DNA from: Methylosarcina fibrata AML-C10 | GTDB lineage: Bacteria; Pseudomonadota; Gammaproteobacteria; Methylococcales; Methylomonadaceae | Assembly (NCBI RefSeq): GCF_000372865.1 | Contig: NZ_KB889965.1 | Coordinates: 1,545,022-1,609,021, forward strand | Reading direction: 5' to 3' | DNA: 64,000 nucleotides | Shown: piece after piece, positions 46,555 to 55,988 of the stretch | How the letters are laid out: each line of letters begins with the position of its first letter | How positions within the stretch are numbered: position 1 is the first letter of the stretch | Translations under genes and position numbers: made by a program | The notes under the pieces: model-generated | Seen by the model: only the letters and a program-made list of their open reading frames with translations | Told to the model about the DNA's origin: nothing | The model's database searches: none

Positions 46555-47106
46555 ATGATAAACGCACTTTCCCCTTTACAAGAGAAAACTCTGGAACGTC
46601 TGAAAAGCAAAATCCGCGATATTCCGGATTTTCCGATACCCGGCATCATGTTCAAGGATATTACGCCGCTGGTCAAGGATCCGGCCACCTTGAAACTGGC
46701 AGTACATCAGTTAATGCAGCCTTTTCTGGGAAGCTCCATCACGGCCGTAGCAGGCATGGAAGCGCGGGGATTCATTTTCGGGTCCCTGGTGGCCTGGGAA
46801 TTGGGACTTCCGTTTATCCCTCTCAGGAAACCCGGGAAATTGCCTTATGACGTTCAAAGCGTATCGTACGATCTGGAATACGGTTCGGCTTCACTGGAAG
46901 CCCATATCGATGCTTTTGAAGATGGGGACCGCGTGCTCTTGATCGATGACCTGCTGGCTACCGGAGGAACGGCAAGAGCCAGTTGCGAGTTGATCGAGAA
47001 ACTGGGGGCAAAGGTGGCGGCCTGTGCGTTTGTCGTGGAACTGGATTTTTTACAGGGCCGCAGCAGACTTGAAGGATACGAAATCCATTCCCTGCTCCAT
47101 TTTTAA
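46555..47106 (+). CDS. apt: Adenine phosphoribosyltransferase
   Basis: A 183-residue purine salvage enzyme that forms AMP from adenine and PRPP. The PRPP-binding loop is VLLIDDLLATGGTA (127-140), and the family regions PIPGIMFKDITPLVKDP, GMEARGFIFGSLVAWELGLP and RKPGKLPYD are present. It follows dxs copy 1 by 51 bp. Adenine is released upstream in hopanoid side-chain formation only if a nucleosidase acts (see HpnG), so salvage here may be linked, although apt is also a general housekeeping gene. The stop lies within a terminator hairpin. Confidence 0.95.
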   Translation: MINALSPLQEKTLERLKSKIRDIPDFPIPGIMFKDITPLVKDPATLKLAVHQLMQPFLGSSITAVAGMEARGFIFGSLVAWELGLPFIPLRKPGKLPYDVQSVSYDLEYGSASLEAHIDAFEDGDRVLLIDDLLATGGTARASCELIEKLGAKVAACAFVVELDFLQGRSRLEGYEIHSLLHF

Positions 47107-47128
47107 GAGCAGGGACCGAAACTTTTTT
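47090..47128 (+). terminator. apt terminator
   Basis: CCCTGCTC (47090-47097) and GAGCAGGG (47107-47114) pair across the apt stop codon. A run of seven T (47122-47128) follows. The site lies between convergent apt and mlaA genes. Confidence 0.75.
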
Positions 47129-47138
47129 TCGGAAGAGA

Positions 47139-48281
47139 TTAATTTTTCCGGCTGTATTTCCTGCTCTTTTTGGTTTCTTGAGTTTCTTTTTGCACCTTCA
47201 ACTTCTCCAGCTTCTCGCTGGCTTCGGCGAAGGATTTCGAAGCTTCTTCGAACGACGGGCTCATGCTACCGGACGAATTGGAAACTTTTGAAAAATGAGG
47301 CGCGTCGGCAGCACTGGCCGATTGTTCGGCGGGGGCAGCCTGGACCGGAACACCGGCCACAGCCGCTTCGTCTGCCGTCGTTGCTTTTTCTGTAGAAGAG
47401 GACTCAGTTACAGGCGTCTTTCCGGCGCCGTCAGAAACGGCCGTAGGTTTCGGGGCGACCTCTTTCCTCCTGGCGGCGGATTCGTCTCCGGCGGCATCGC
47501 CTTCGCTCAACTCGTCTTCGAATTCGGACAGATCGGACGAAGATTCAGCCTTGCCGTCGGACGCAAGACTGCTGCGCCATTGCAAAAACGATTCCCGCGT
47601 GAACACATAAGGATCCAGCGCCGCTTCATCGATAAATTTCAATGCCCCTTCGGCGCTGGCTCTGGAATTCAGCATGGAGACCAGTTGCACCGGCAAACCG
47701 ACGTAAGTGGCCGGGTTCGCCGCCGTATCGAAGACGGAGCCGGGAATGCCCCGGGTAGTCGTCGGGCCAATGAAAGGCAACACCAGATACGAGCCTTGAG
47801 GCACGCCCCATACCGCCAGAGTCTGCTCGAAGTCTTCCTCGTTTTGCTCCCAGCCGACGTGTTTGGCCACGTCGAACAAACCGCCCAGGCCCACCGTGGT
47901 ATTCATTAAGAAGCGTCCGCTGTCCTGGGCGCTCTGGGAGAATTTGGCCTGCAGCATGTCGTTGAGCACGACGTTGATGTTTTTCAGATTATTGAAGAAA
48001 TTGAATATCCCTGTCTGCACAAACTGGGGCGTTACCCATTTGTAGGCATCGGAAATGGGCTCGGCAACGTAGTTATCGACTTTATCGTTAAAATAAAATA
48101 CTTTCCTGTTGAAGTTTTCATAAGGATCAGCCTTGGCCGCTGCGGTGTCCGCCGTCTTTTCCGCTTCCTTTTCGCCGCCGCTCGTGGCACATCCGGCCAA
48201 AGCCATGCTCGCACTGATCACGAAAGCCGGAAAAAAGGAATGTCTTCTAGCGGAGCGCAAGCCGCTGAATGGTGTGCTCAT
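47139..48281 (-). CDS. mlaA: MlaA (VacJ)-family lipoprotein with long charged tail
   Basis: A 380-residue outer-membrane lipoprotein. The lipobox is LAGC (28-31). The MlaA core follows: YENFNRKVFYFNDKVDNYVA, NFFNNLKNINVVLNDMLQAK, TVGLGGLFDVAKHVGWEQNE and GSYLVLPFIGPTTTRGIPGS. MlaA removes phospholipids from the outer leaflet and hands them to MlaC. After the core there is an extra tail of about 130 residues, rich in Ser/Ala/Glu and ending in Lys/Arg (SRKYSRKN), not found in standard MlaA of about 250 residues. It is 11 bp downstream of the MlaC-like gene and near hpnH, as in other hopanoid loci. Confidence 0.9.
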   Translation of the reverse strand: MSTPFSGLRSARRHSFFPAFVISASMALAGCATSGGEKEAEKTADTAAAKADPYENFNRKVFYFNDKVDNYVAEPISDAYKWVTPQFVQTGIFNFFNNLKNINVVLNDMLQAKFSQSAQDSGRFLMNTTVGLGGLFDVAKHVGWEQNEEDFEQTLAVWGVPQGSYLVLPFIGPTTTRGIPGSVFDTAANPATYVGLPVQLVSMLNSRASAEGALKFIDEAALDPYVFTRESFLQWRSSLASDGKAESSSDLSEFEDELSEGDAAGDESAARRKEVAPKPTAVSDGAGKTPVTESSSTEKATTADEAAVAGVPVQAAPAEQSASAADAPHFSKVSNSSGSMSPSFEEASKSFAEASEKLEKLKVQKETQETKKSRKYSRKN

Positions 48282-48292
48282 TACTGTAAAAC

Positions 48293-48898
48293 CTATTGTT
48301 TGGAATAATTGTCGATTTTTTCGTTAATCTTTTTAATTAAAGCGTCGAAGCCTTCCCGTTGCAAAATGGTGGTGTATTCCGATCTTTTCAAGGCCAGATC
48401 GCTGACGCCGTTTGCAATAATATTAATGATCCGCCAACTGTCGCCTTTCTCTTTCAGCATATAATCGAATTTTACCGGTTTGTCGTCGGGCACGTTCATC
48501 TTGGAATGCACGACCACGCCGCCTCTGGCGGTTTCCTTTTCGGAATCGAAAACGAAGGATTCTCCCCCATATTCCTTGAAATTATAGGCATACGAAGCGA
48601 CGCTCAACCGGCTGAACACGTCCACCAGCTTGTCCTGTTGCTCCGAAGTAAGCTTTTCCCACTCCTTTCCCACCACGATACGGGCGATTTTTGGCAAATC
48701 ATGGCTGTTGGAGACGGCATCATACAGCTTGTCATAACGTCCGGCAAATCCTAATTGTTTGCCGTTTTTCATGACGTCGATAAGCTGCTCCTGGAATTTT
48801 TCGACCACCGCCCTGGCGCTCTCCCCGGCCATGGCATGAGCCGAAAGAATGAGAAAAAAAATAAAATAACCTGCTGATTTTATTATATTATTGATCAT
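48293..48898 (-). CDS. MlaC/Ttg2-family periplasmic lipid-binding protein (HpnM-like)
   Basis: A 201-residue periplasmic protein with a signal peptide (AGYFIFFLILSAHAMA). The MlaC fold regions are SARAVVEKFQEQLIDVMKNG, LPKIARIVVGKEWEKLTSEQ, FSRLSVASYAYNFKEYGGES and VKFDYMLKEKGDSWRIINII. MlaC ferries phospholipids between membranes. In hopanoid gene clusters a member called HpnM is suspected to move hopanoids, which fits the neighbours mlaA and hpnH. It is first of the mlaC-mlaA pair on the minus strand. No permease or ATPase of the Mla system is in this window. Confidence 0.9.
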   Translation of the reverse strand: MINNIIKSAGYFIFFLILSAHAMAGESARAVVEKFQEQLIDVMKNGKQLGFAGRYDKLYDAVSNSHDLPKIARIVVGKEWEKLTSEQQDKLVDVFSRLSVASYAYNFKEYGGESFVFDSEKETARGGVVVHSKMNVPDDKPVKFDYMLKEKGDSWRIINIIANGVSDLALKRSEYTTILQREGFDALIKKINEKIDNYSKQ

Positions 48899-49171
48899 GA
48901 TGTGAAATCTCGTAGTTACACCGCCCGTCTGTTAGTTCTGATCCATCAGCCGCTTAAAGCCATAGAACCGCTTGCTTCGCTCCGGAAGATGAAAGACCCG
49001 GGACGCGCCTGTCGGAGGCGCGCTGCGCCCTTCAGAATACCGACGCCGATCGATACCCTGAACGCAAGTGCGCTTCCTGTCGCCAGCTCATCCCAATGAG
49101 AGTATTTTGACGGTAAATTGCGACACGAATCAAGTGGTTGTTGAGTTAAACCGCTGCTTGTCCCGGTCGAA

Positions 49172-50284
49172 TCATTCGGCCATTTCGACCCGGATGGGTA
49201 TCCCCGAAAAAGTCGGCGTCGGTCTTTCTTCCTTATAATAGGCAGGCGCCGGCTCCGGAATCATCTCGCCTTCCGTTTTAGGACCCCGAAGAGCAGTCAT
49301 AATCCCTTTCAACGGATTTTTTAACATATCCTCAACGGCCGTGGCCTCATAGCCGCAATGAGCCATGCAGTTGGCGCATTTCGGATTATTGACGGTTCCG
49401 TATTTTTCCCAGGGCGTGGTGTCGAGCAGTTCCTGAAAACTGGAAGCATTCCCCTCATCGGCCAGCAAGTAGCAGGGCTTCTGCCAGCCGAAAATGTTGC
49501 GCGTGGGGTTCCCCCAAGGGGTGCAGTTATAGTTTTGATTACCGGCCAGAAAATCGAGATAAAGCGCGGAATGGTTCAATTTCCATTTGCGTTTTTTCCC
49601 GATTTTAAAAATACCCCGGAACAATTCCTTGACATCGCGGCCTTTGATGAAGACGTCCTGTTGCGGCGCTCTCTCATAGCTGAAACCGGGAGCAATGGTG
49701 ACGCCCTCGACGCCCAATTCCATCGCATAATCCAGGAATTCGGCCACTTCCTCCGCTTTCTCTCCCTGAAAGAGGGTGCAGTTGATGGTCACCCGGAAGC
49801 CTTTGCCCAGCGCCAGTTTAATCGCTTCGACCGCGCGATCGAATACCCCTTCCTGGCAGACGGAGGCATCGTGCCTTTCGCGCATCCCATCGAGATGAAT
49901 CGAAAACGTCAGATACGGCGACGGTTTGTAATCGTCGATTCTCTTTTTCAACAACAAGGCATTGGTGCAGAGATAGACGTACTTTTTACGCGCGATGAGA
50001 CCCTCGACAATCCGGGGCATGTCCTTATGGATCAGAGGCTCTCCGCCCGGAATCGACACCATGGGCGCACCGCATTCATCGACCGCCTGCATGCACTCTT
50101 CGTAAGAAAGACGCTTGTCGAGAATTTCGTTCGGGTAATCTATTTTGCCGCAGCCGGCGCAGGCCAGATTGCAGCGAAACAAGGGCTCCAGCATCAAAAC
50201 CAAAGGATATTTCTTAACTCCTTTAAGCTTTTGCTTTAATAAATAGGTACCAACAGTTAACTGTTGACGTAAAGGAACTCCCAT
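49172..50284 (-). CDS. hpnH: HpnH, radical SAM adenosylhopane-forming enzyme
   Basis: A 370-residue radical SAM protein that joins the 5'-deoxyadenosyl group to diploptene, the first step of bacteriohopanepolyol side-chain synthesis. The cluster motif is RCNLACAGC (C38, C42, C45), followed by MVSIPGGEPLIHKDMPRIVE and CTNALLLKKRI. Further conserved Cys occur at CTPWGNPTRNIFGWQKPCYL and CANCMAHCGYE. I set the start at ATG 50282-50284 because GGAGG precedes it and the N-terminus (MGVPLRQQLTVGTYLLKQKL) is that of the family. It is divergent from the squalene synthase gene. Confidence 0.95.
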   Translation of the reverse strand: MGVPLRQQLTVGTYLLKQKLKGVKKYPLVLMLEPLFRCNLACAGCGKIDYPNEILDKRLSYEECMQAVDECGAPMVSIPGGEPLIHKDMPRIVEGLIARKKYVYLCTNALLLKKRIDDYKPSPYLTFSIHLDGMRERHDASVCQEGVFDRAVEAIKLALGKGFRVTINCTLFQGEKAEEVAEFLDYAMELGVEGVTIAPGFSYERAPQQDVFIKGRDVKELFRGIFKIGKKRKWKLNHSALYLDFLAGNQNYNCTPWGNPTRNIFGWQKPCYLLADEGNASSFQELLDTTPWEKYGTVNNPKCANCMAHCGYEATAVEDMLKNPLKGIMTALRGPKTEGEMIPEPAPAYYKEERPTPTFSGIPIRVEMAE

Positions 50285-50738
50285 GACCCAACCTCCGAAA
50301 AAATGAAAACGGCAGCCGCATTGCGTGGACTGCCTTAAAACTAGATTACCAGATAAAGTGTAGCTATAAAACAACAACAAGACAAGATTCACCGTATTAC
50401 AACCACCGAACTTTTCAATTTTCCGCTCGGGCGCCCAACTCGTTAATCTCCCCTAATTTGTTGACTAGAATACTATCTTTCCAACAACATCTCCAGCTTT
50501 TTACGGTAACACCGCATTAATTTTTAACTCTCGCCCGTGGCCGACAGCCTATTGCTCAAATACAACATCTGCTTTTAAGCTACTGTTTTAATTCTTAAAT
50601 GACACGACAGCTCGAAGCCAACTCAACAATATTGGCAACAAAACAACATTACTTTGCAAATTACCAACAAAAAGGCTATTATTGCCCGTAACGAATCTTT
50701 AGCTCGCACTTACCGGCGGGTGGACAGTATTAAGTATT
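50285..50738. other. Divergent control region between hpnH and squalene synthase
   Basis: 454 bp between divergent hopanoid genes, AT-rich and with many CAACA words (50380-50670). One sigma-70-like promoter for the plus strand is visible (annotated separately). No palindrome strong enough to call an operator was seen. Confidence 0.45.
50654..50682 (+). promoter_or_regulatory. Putative sigma-70 promoter of the hopanoid operon
   Basis: TTGCAA (50654-50659) and TATTAT (50677-50682) are spaced by 17 bp. They lie about 57 bp upstream of the squalene synthase ATG. Prediction by eye only. Confidence 0.45.
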
Positions 50739-51830
50739 ATGAGCGAAACCCGAATCTCTCTGGATAATCCAAAATCACTCGGCAAATTGTCTGACGATGC
50801 GTTTCAGGCTTTGCTGCTGGAAGGGGTATCCAGAACCTTTGCCTTGACCATTCCCCAATTGCCGGCTTCTCTGTACAGCGCCGTCGCCAATGCCTATTTA
50901 TTGTGCCGCATCGTCGACACCATCGAAGACGAAGTCTCTCTGACGCCCGAGCAAAAAAAATATTTCTGTTCCGAATTCATATCGATCGTAAAAACCGGAA
51001 TCAACACCGAATCCTTTGCCGTGGAACTGGCGCCGCTTCTGTCCGGGCAGACTTCCCCGGCGGAGCATACGCTCATTCACGTATTGCCGCGCGTCATCGA
51101 AATCACTCACAAGTTTGATCCGGCTCAAATCGACGCGCTTGCCACTTGCGTTGAAACGATGGCGGCGGGCATGCCGATCTTTCAAGCGCAAAATCTTAAC
51201 CACGGCCTTGCCACCCTCGCGGATCTGGATAAGTACTGTTACTACGTCGCAGGCTGCGTCGGAGAAATGCTGGCCAAGCTCTTTTGCCATTATTCTCCCG
51301 AAATCGATCGGCACCGGGACGAATTGTTGCGCCTGTCGGTTTCTTTCGGGCAAGGTCTGCAAATGACCAACATACTGAAAGACATCTGGGACGACGCCAA
51401 GCGCGGCGTCTGCTGGCTGCCGCAGGACATCTTCACGGAAACGGGATTCGATCTGAAAAATTTGACGCCGGAAACCAGCGATGCAAGCTTCAAAGCCGGT
51501 CTGGAACGCTTGATCGGCATCGCTCACGGCCATTTGCAAAATGCCCTGACCTATACGCAATTGATTCCCGGCCACGAAACGGGAATTCGCAATTTCTGCC
51601 TGTGGGCATTGGGCATGGCGGTTTTAACCTTAAGAAAGATCAAGAGAAATATGGATTTCAATCAATCCGATCAAGTCAAAATAACTCGGAACAGTGTGAA
51701 AGCCACCATTTTTGTAACCCGTTTGATAGGCCGCAGCAACTTCATGCTGGCTCTGCTGTTTAATTGGGCAGGACGGGAACTGAAAGCGCCCGGCTGGACC
51801 TATTCAACCCCAAACCCAAAAGCTCAGTGA
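50739..51830 (+). CDS. Squalene synthase, long ERG9-like type
   Basis: A 363-residue squalene synthase that joins two farnesyl diphosphates head to head and reduces the product to squalene. The aspartate-rich motifs are DTIED (60-64) and DIWDD (215-219). YCYYVAGCVGEM (167-178) and GLQMTNILKDIW match the long eukaryote-like family known from Methylococcus. The bacterial HpnC/HpnD/HpnE route is not encoded here, which fits a single-enzyme pathway. It is the first gene of a seven-gene forward unit, with shc 20 bp downstream. Confidence 0.93.
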   Translation: MSETRISLDNPKSLGKLSDDAFQALLLEGVSRTFALTIPQLPASLYSAVANAYLLCRIVDTIEDEVSLTPEQKKYFCSEFISIVKTGINTESFAVELAPLLSGQTSPAEHTLIHVLPRVIEITHKFDPAQIDALATCVETMAAGMPIFQAQNLNHGLATLADLDKYCYYVAGCVGEMLAKLFCHYSPEIDRHRDELLRLSVSFGQGLQMTNILKDIWDDAKRGVCWLPQDIFTETGFDLKNLTPETSDASFKAGLERLIGIAHGHLQNALTYTQLIPGHETGIRNFCLWALGMAVLTLRKIKRNMDFNQSDQVKITRNSVKATIFVTRLIGRSNFMLALLFNWAGRELKAPGWTYSTPNPKAQ

Positions 51831-51850
51831 AACTAATATAAGGAATCACT

Positions 51851-53824
51851 ATGTTTACCGATGCAACGACCCAAACCAATACAACGGATCTGCCCGGCTC
51901 TTCGACGCCTATTCATTCCCATGCCTTCGATATCGATAATGCGATAAACCAGGCCAAGAATCGGTTATTAAGTCTTCAGGACCAGCAAGGTTTCTGGGTA
52001 TTCGAACTGGAAGCGGACTGCACCATTCCGTCCGAATACGTCATGATGATGCATTATCTGGGTGAAATCGACGAGGCGCTGCAGGCCAAAATAGCCGTAT
52101 ACATCCGCTCTCGTCAATCCGAAGACGGCAGTTTTCCTTTGTTTACCGGAGGCCCCGGTGACATCAGTTGTAGCGTAAAAGCCTATTACGCATTAAAAAT
52201 GGCCGGCGATTCTGTCGACGCCCCGCACATGACTCGCCTTAGGAAATGGATTCTGGCTCAGGGAGGAGCGGCCAAGGCCAACGTATTTACTCGAATTGCT
52301 CTGGCAATGTTCAAACAATTGCCGTGGCGAGGCGTTCCCTATATTCCTGTCGAAATCATGCTGCTGCCGAGCTGGTTTCCTTTTCATCTGGACAAGGTTT
52401 CCTACTGGTCCAGGACCGTGATGGTACCGCTGTTCATATTGTGCACCTTGAAGGCAACCGCTAAAAACCCGAATCAAGTCGACATTCTCGAACTGTTCAC
52501 GGTCCATCCGGATCAGGAACGGCACTATTTTCCGGAAAGAACGCTGCTGAATAAATTCTTTTTGGGACTCGACAAGCTGGGCCGGGTCACTGAACCGTTG
52601 ATTCCTGCGAAAATACGCGCTCGGGCGATCGAAAAAGCCAAAGCATGGTTTATCGAACGGCTGAACGGCGAAGACGGCCTGGGCGGCATTTTTCCGGCGA
52701 TGGTAAATGCCTACGAAGCGATGCTGCTGACCGGCATGCCCAAGGATCATCCTCATGTCGTCATCTGCCGCAAAGCCATCGATAAGTTACTGGTGATCAA
52801 CGAACACGACGCCTATTGCCAGCCCTGCCTGTCTCCGGTCTGGGATACCGGCCTGGCCGCTCTGGCTCTGCAGGAAGTTTACAAAGGCGAAAATTCATCC
52901 GCACTCACCAACAGCGAAGACCTGGCAAAGGCCTACGAATGGCTGCAAAGCAAACAGCTTATGGACGAACCGGGCGACTGGCAGGTCAAAAAACCCGGAC
53001 TTCCAGGCGGCGGCTGGGCCTTCCAGTTCAATAATCCGCATTATCCGGACGTGGACGATACGGCGGTGGTCGCTTTCGCGATGGCCGACTCGAAACGGAC
53101 CGGCCTTGACGAAGCCATTCACCGGGCAACGCGCTGGATAGCCGGCATGCAGTCCGAAAACGGCGGTTACGGCGCTTTCGATGCCGACAACACGTATTAC
53201 TATCTCAACGAAATCCCGTTTGCCGATCACGGCGCCTTGCTGGATCCGCCGACCGCCGACGTGAGCGCGCGCTGCGCGATGCTGATGGCCAGACTAATCA
53301 AGGCACATGAAGAATATCTGCCGGCGCTGAAGCGCACGATCGACTATCTGCGCAGTGAGCAGGAAGCCGACGGTTCCTGGTTCGGCCGCTGGGGCACCAA
53401 TTACATTTACGGAACCTGGTCCGTCTTGCTGGGCCTGGAGCAAACCGACCTGCCCAAAAACGATCCGATGTACGTCAAAGCGGCCGCCTGGCTGAAAAGC
53501 GTACAGCGCGAAGACGGCGGCTGGGGCGAAGACAATTTCAGCTACCACGATGCCGGCGTCCGCGGAAGATACCGGTTCAGTACGGCCTTTCAGACCGCAT
53601 GGGCCGTTCTCGGTCTGATCGCCGCCGGAGAAGCGCACAGCCCCGAAGTCAAGGCGGGTATCGATTTCATCCTGCGTCATCAAAACCGGGACGGTTTCTG
53701 GAATGATAAATGCTTTACGGCGCCGGGATTTCCGAGGGTTTTCTATCTCAAATACCACGGTTACGACAAATATTTTCCGCTTTGGGCACTGGCGCGTTAC
53801 CGCAACGAACTTAATAAAAAGTGA
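51851..53824 (+). CDS. shc: Squalene-hopene cyclase
   Basis: A 657-residue terpene cyclase that turns squalene into hopene and hopanol at the membrane. The catalytic DxDDTA motif is DVDDTA (400-405). Several QW repeats are visible (QEADGSWFGRWGTNYIYGTW, QREDGGWGEDN, QNRDGFWND), as is the substrate-channel region. Length is standard. AAGGA precedes the ATG. Its TGA stop overlaps the GTG start of hpnG, giving tight coupling. Confidence 0.97.
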   Translation: MFTDATTQTNTTDLPGSSTPIHSHAFDIDNAINQAKNRLLSLQDQQGFWVFELEADCTIPSEYVMMMHYLGEIDEALQAKIAVYIRSRQSEDGSFPLFTGGPGDISCSVKAYYALKMAGDSVDAPHMTRLRKWILAQGGAAKANVFTRIALAMFKQLPWRGVPYIPVEIMLLPSWFPFHLDKVSYWSRTVMVPLFILCTLKATAKNPNQVDILELFTVHPDQERHYFPERTLLNKFFLGLDKLGRVTEPLIPAKIRARAIEKAKAWFIERLNGEDGLGGIFPAMVNAYEAMLLTGMPKDHPHVVICRKAIDKLLVINEHDAYCQPCLSPVWDTGLAALALQEVYKGENSSALTNSEDLAKAYEWLQSKQLMDEPGDWQVKKPGLPGGGWAFQFNNPHYPDVDDTAVVAFAMADSKRTGLDEAIHRATRWIAGMQSENGGYGAFDADNTYYYLNEIPFADHGALLDPPTADVSARCAMLMARLIKAHEEYLPALKRTIDYLRSEQEADGSWFGRWGTNYIYGTWSVLLGLEQTDLPKNDPMYVKAAAWLKSVQREDGGWGEDNFSYHDAGVRGRYRFSTAFQTAWAVLGLIAAGEAHSPEVKAGIDFILRHQNRDGFWNDKCFTAPGFPRVFYLKYHGYDKYFPLWALARYRNELNKK

Positions 53825-54567
53825 TTACGGGAATCCTTGCCGCTTTGCCCGAAGAGCTCGCCACGCTGACTTCCAAAAAAATCGGCAAAGGGTCTGGCGT
53901 TTTTATCGGCGACACGGTACTGATCGCTTACTCGGGCGCCGGACCGGCCAATGCGGAGGCAACCGCCCGGCAACTGGTTGATCAGGGCGCAACCCGCCTG
54001 CTCAGTTGGGGTTGTGCCGCCGGGCTCGACGCTTCGCTAAAACCTGGCGATCTGTTGGTGCCGGATCGAATTGTCGACGCGGACCGTAACGAACTGGCCG
54101 TCGCTTCGGAATGGCGCACGGGATGCCTTCAGGCGCTACAGCGTTTGCCCGGCGCCCTTCCCCTCCGTATCCACGAGGGAGCGATCGCCGAAAGCCGCGA
54201 CTTGATCAGTTCCAGCCGCGCCAAACAACAACTGCATACACGGACCGGAGCGGCGGCGCTCGACATGGAAAGCGCGGCCATCGCTCGAGTGGCAAGGCAA
54301 TATCAAAGGGATTTTCTGGCGCTCAGGGCCGTTGCCGATCCGGCCGCGATGGATTTGCCGAAAGCCGTCGGTTATTCCCTCGACGACCAGGGCGAAGTCC
54401 GGCTGGACAGATTGATGGGTTTTCTACTTTTCCACCCTCTCGAATTACCGGGCTTGATCCGATTGGGACTTCACTTTAACCAAGCCAGGATCACTTTAAG
54501 AAGAGTCGCCGGCCAACTTCAATCGCTTACCGGTGTCGGCGAGCTGACGGCGATCGAAACCGTTTAA
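53821..54567 (+). CDS. hpnG: HpnG, adenosylhopane nucleosidase
   Basis: A 248-residue nucleoside phosphorylase/hydrolase-fold protein. HpnG removes adenine from adenosylhopane to give ribosylhopane (or its phosphate). Conserved stretches are ITGILAALPEELATLTSKKI, AYSGAGPANAEATARQLVDQ, SWGCAAGLDASLKPGDLLVP and the purine-site region LDMESAAIARVARQYQ with AVADPA. The GTG start overlaps the shc stop by four bases. The released adenine could feed Apt. Confidence 0.92.
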   Translation: MITGILAALPEELATLTSKKIGKGSGVFIGDTVLIAYSGAGPANAEATARQLVDQGATRLLSWGCAAGLDASLKPGDLLVPDRIVDADRNELAVASEWRTGCLQALQRLPGALPLRIHEGAIAESRDLISSSRAKQQLHTRTGAAALDMESAAIARVARQYQRDFLALRAVADPAAMDLPKAVGYSLDDQGEVRLDRLMGFLLFHPLELPGLIRLGLHFNQARITLRRVAGQLQSLTGVGELTAIETV

Positions 54568-54594
54568 ATCTTTACTATTGAATTTTATATCTTT

Positions 54595-55983
54595 ATGTCT
54601 TTTAGTATCGCCGAACTTTTCGAACAACACAGCACTGATAAATTCGATCTTCACGAACAGTTTCTCAACAACCAGATGGTCCGCGTATTAAAGACCATAG
54701 GTTACGACCGGCATTACCGGAAGGCGAACGGCCAATACCTGTACGACGAAAAAGGCGCGGAATACCTGGATTTGTTGAGCGGTTTCGGCGTCTTTGCGAT
54801 CGGCCGCAACCATCCGACGGTCATCAACGCCTTAAAGGAAACGCTGACTCTGGAGCTGCCGAACCTGGTGCAACTGGACGTGTCCGTACTCAGCGGCTTG
54901 CTCGCCCAGGAAATTCTGAAGACCACTCCGGACAATCTGGACAAGATGTTTTTCTGCAATTCGGGGACCGAATCGGTGGAAGCTGCGATCAAATTTGCCC
55001 GCTTCACCACCAAACGCGAAAAGATCGTCTTTTGCGAGCACGCTTACCACGGCTTGACCATGGGCGCCTTGTCGCTGAACGGAGAACCCATATTCCGCGA
55101 AGGCTTCGGCCCGTTACTGCCCGGTTGTTATTCGATTCCTTTCAATGACGCCGAGGCTCTGGAACAGGCTCTAAGGGACAAGGACGTGGCCGCGTTCATC
55201 GTGGAGCCGATCCAGGGCAAGGGCGTTAACGTACCCGACGACAATTATCTGCCGGAAGTCGAACGGATCTGCAAAAAATACGGTACGCTGTTCGTCGCCG
55301 ACGAAGTTCAGACCGGCCTCGGACGCACCGGCAAATTCTGGGCGATCGAACACTGGAACGTCCGCCCCGACATGATCTGCATGGCGAAGGCCTTGTCCGG
55401 CGGCTTTGTTCCCGTCGGCGCCGTGGCGATGACGCAAAAAATCATGGACAGCGTCTACAACCGCATGGATCGGGCGGTGGTGCACGGTTCGACTTTTTCC
55501 AAAAACAACATGGCCATGGCGGCCGGACTGGCCACGCTGCACGTGATGCAGGAGGAAAATCTGGTGGACAACAGCGCCAAGCTGGGCACGGACATCATCG
55601 ACAGCCTGAACGCGCTGTCCGAACAATACGAATTTCTCAAGGAAGCCCGCGGCAAGGGCATGATGATCGCCATCGAGTTCCATTCGCCGAAAAGCCTCAA
55701 ATTGAAAGCCGCCTGGGCGATGCTGGAAGCAGCCAATAAAGGCTTGTTCTGCCAGATGATCACGATCCCCTTGTTCAAGGAGCACCGGATCCTGGCCCAG
55801 GTCGCAGGGCACGGCATGAACGTGGTCAAGCTGTTGCCGCCGCTGAACCTGAATCCAAAAGATCGCGACACCATCGTGGCCGCCTTCGACAAGACCATTG
55901 CCGACACTCACCAGATTCCGGGCTCGATCTGGGACCTCGGAAAAAATCTCGCCAGCCATGCCTTAAAAGGCAAAAAAGGATAA
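54595..55983 (+). CDS. hpnO: HpnO, class III aminotransferase for aminobacteriohopanetriol
   Basis: A 462-residue PLP-dependent aminotransferase that makes the C-35 amino hopanoid. N-terminal SIAELFEQHSTDKFDLHEQF and DRHYRKANGQYLYDEKGAEY are typical of HpnO. The cofactor sites are FFCNSGTESVEAAIKFAR, FVADEVQTGLGRTGKFWAIE and K265 in CMAKALSGGFVPVGAVAM. The gene lies between hpnG and copC with short gaps. Its presence predicts aminobacteriohopanepolyols, which are common methanotroph biomarkers. Confidence 0.93.
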   Translation: MSFSIAELFEQHSTDKFDLHEQFLNNQMVRVLKTIGYDRHYRKANGQYLYDEKGAEYLDLLSGFGVFAIGRNHPTVINALKETLTLELPNLVQLDVSVLSGLLAQEILKTTPDNLDKMFFCNSGTESVEAAIKFARFTTKREKIVFCEHAYHGLTMGALSLNGEPIFREGFGPLLPGCYSIPFNDAEALEQALRDKDVAAFIVEPIQGKGVNVPDDNYLPEVERICKKYGTLFVADEVQTGLGRTGKFWAIEHWNVRPDMICMAKALSGGFVPVGAVAMTQKIMDSVYNRMDRAVVHGSTFSKNNMAMAAGLATLHVMQEENLVDNSAKLGTDIIDSLNALSEQYEFLKEARGKGMMIAIEFHSPKSLKLKAAWAMLEAANKGLFCQMITIPLFKEHRILAQVAGHGMNVVKLLPPLNLNPKDRDTIVAAFDKTIADTHQIPGSIWDLGKNLASHALKGKKG

Positions 55984-55988
55984 ACATT

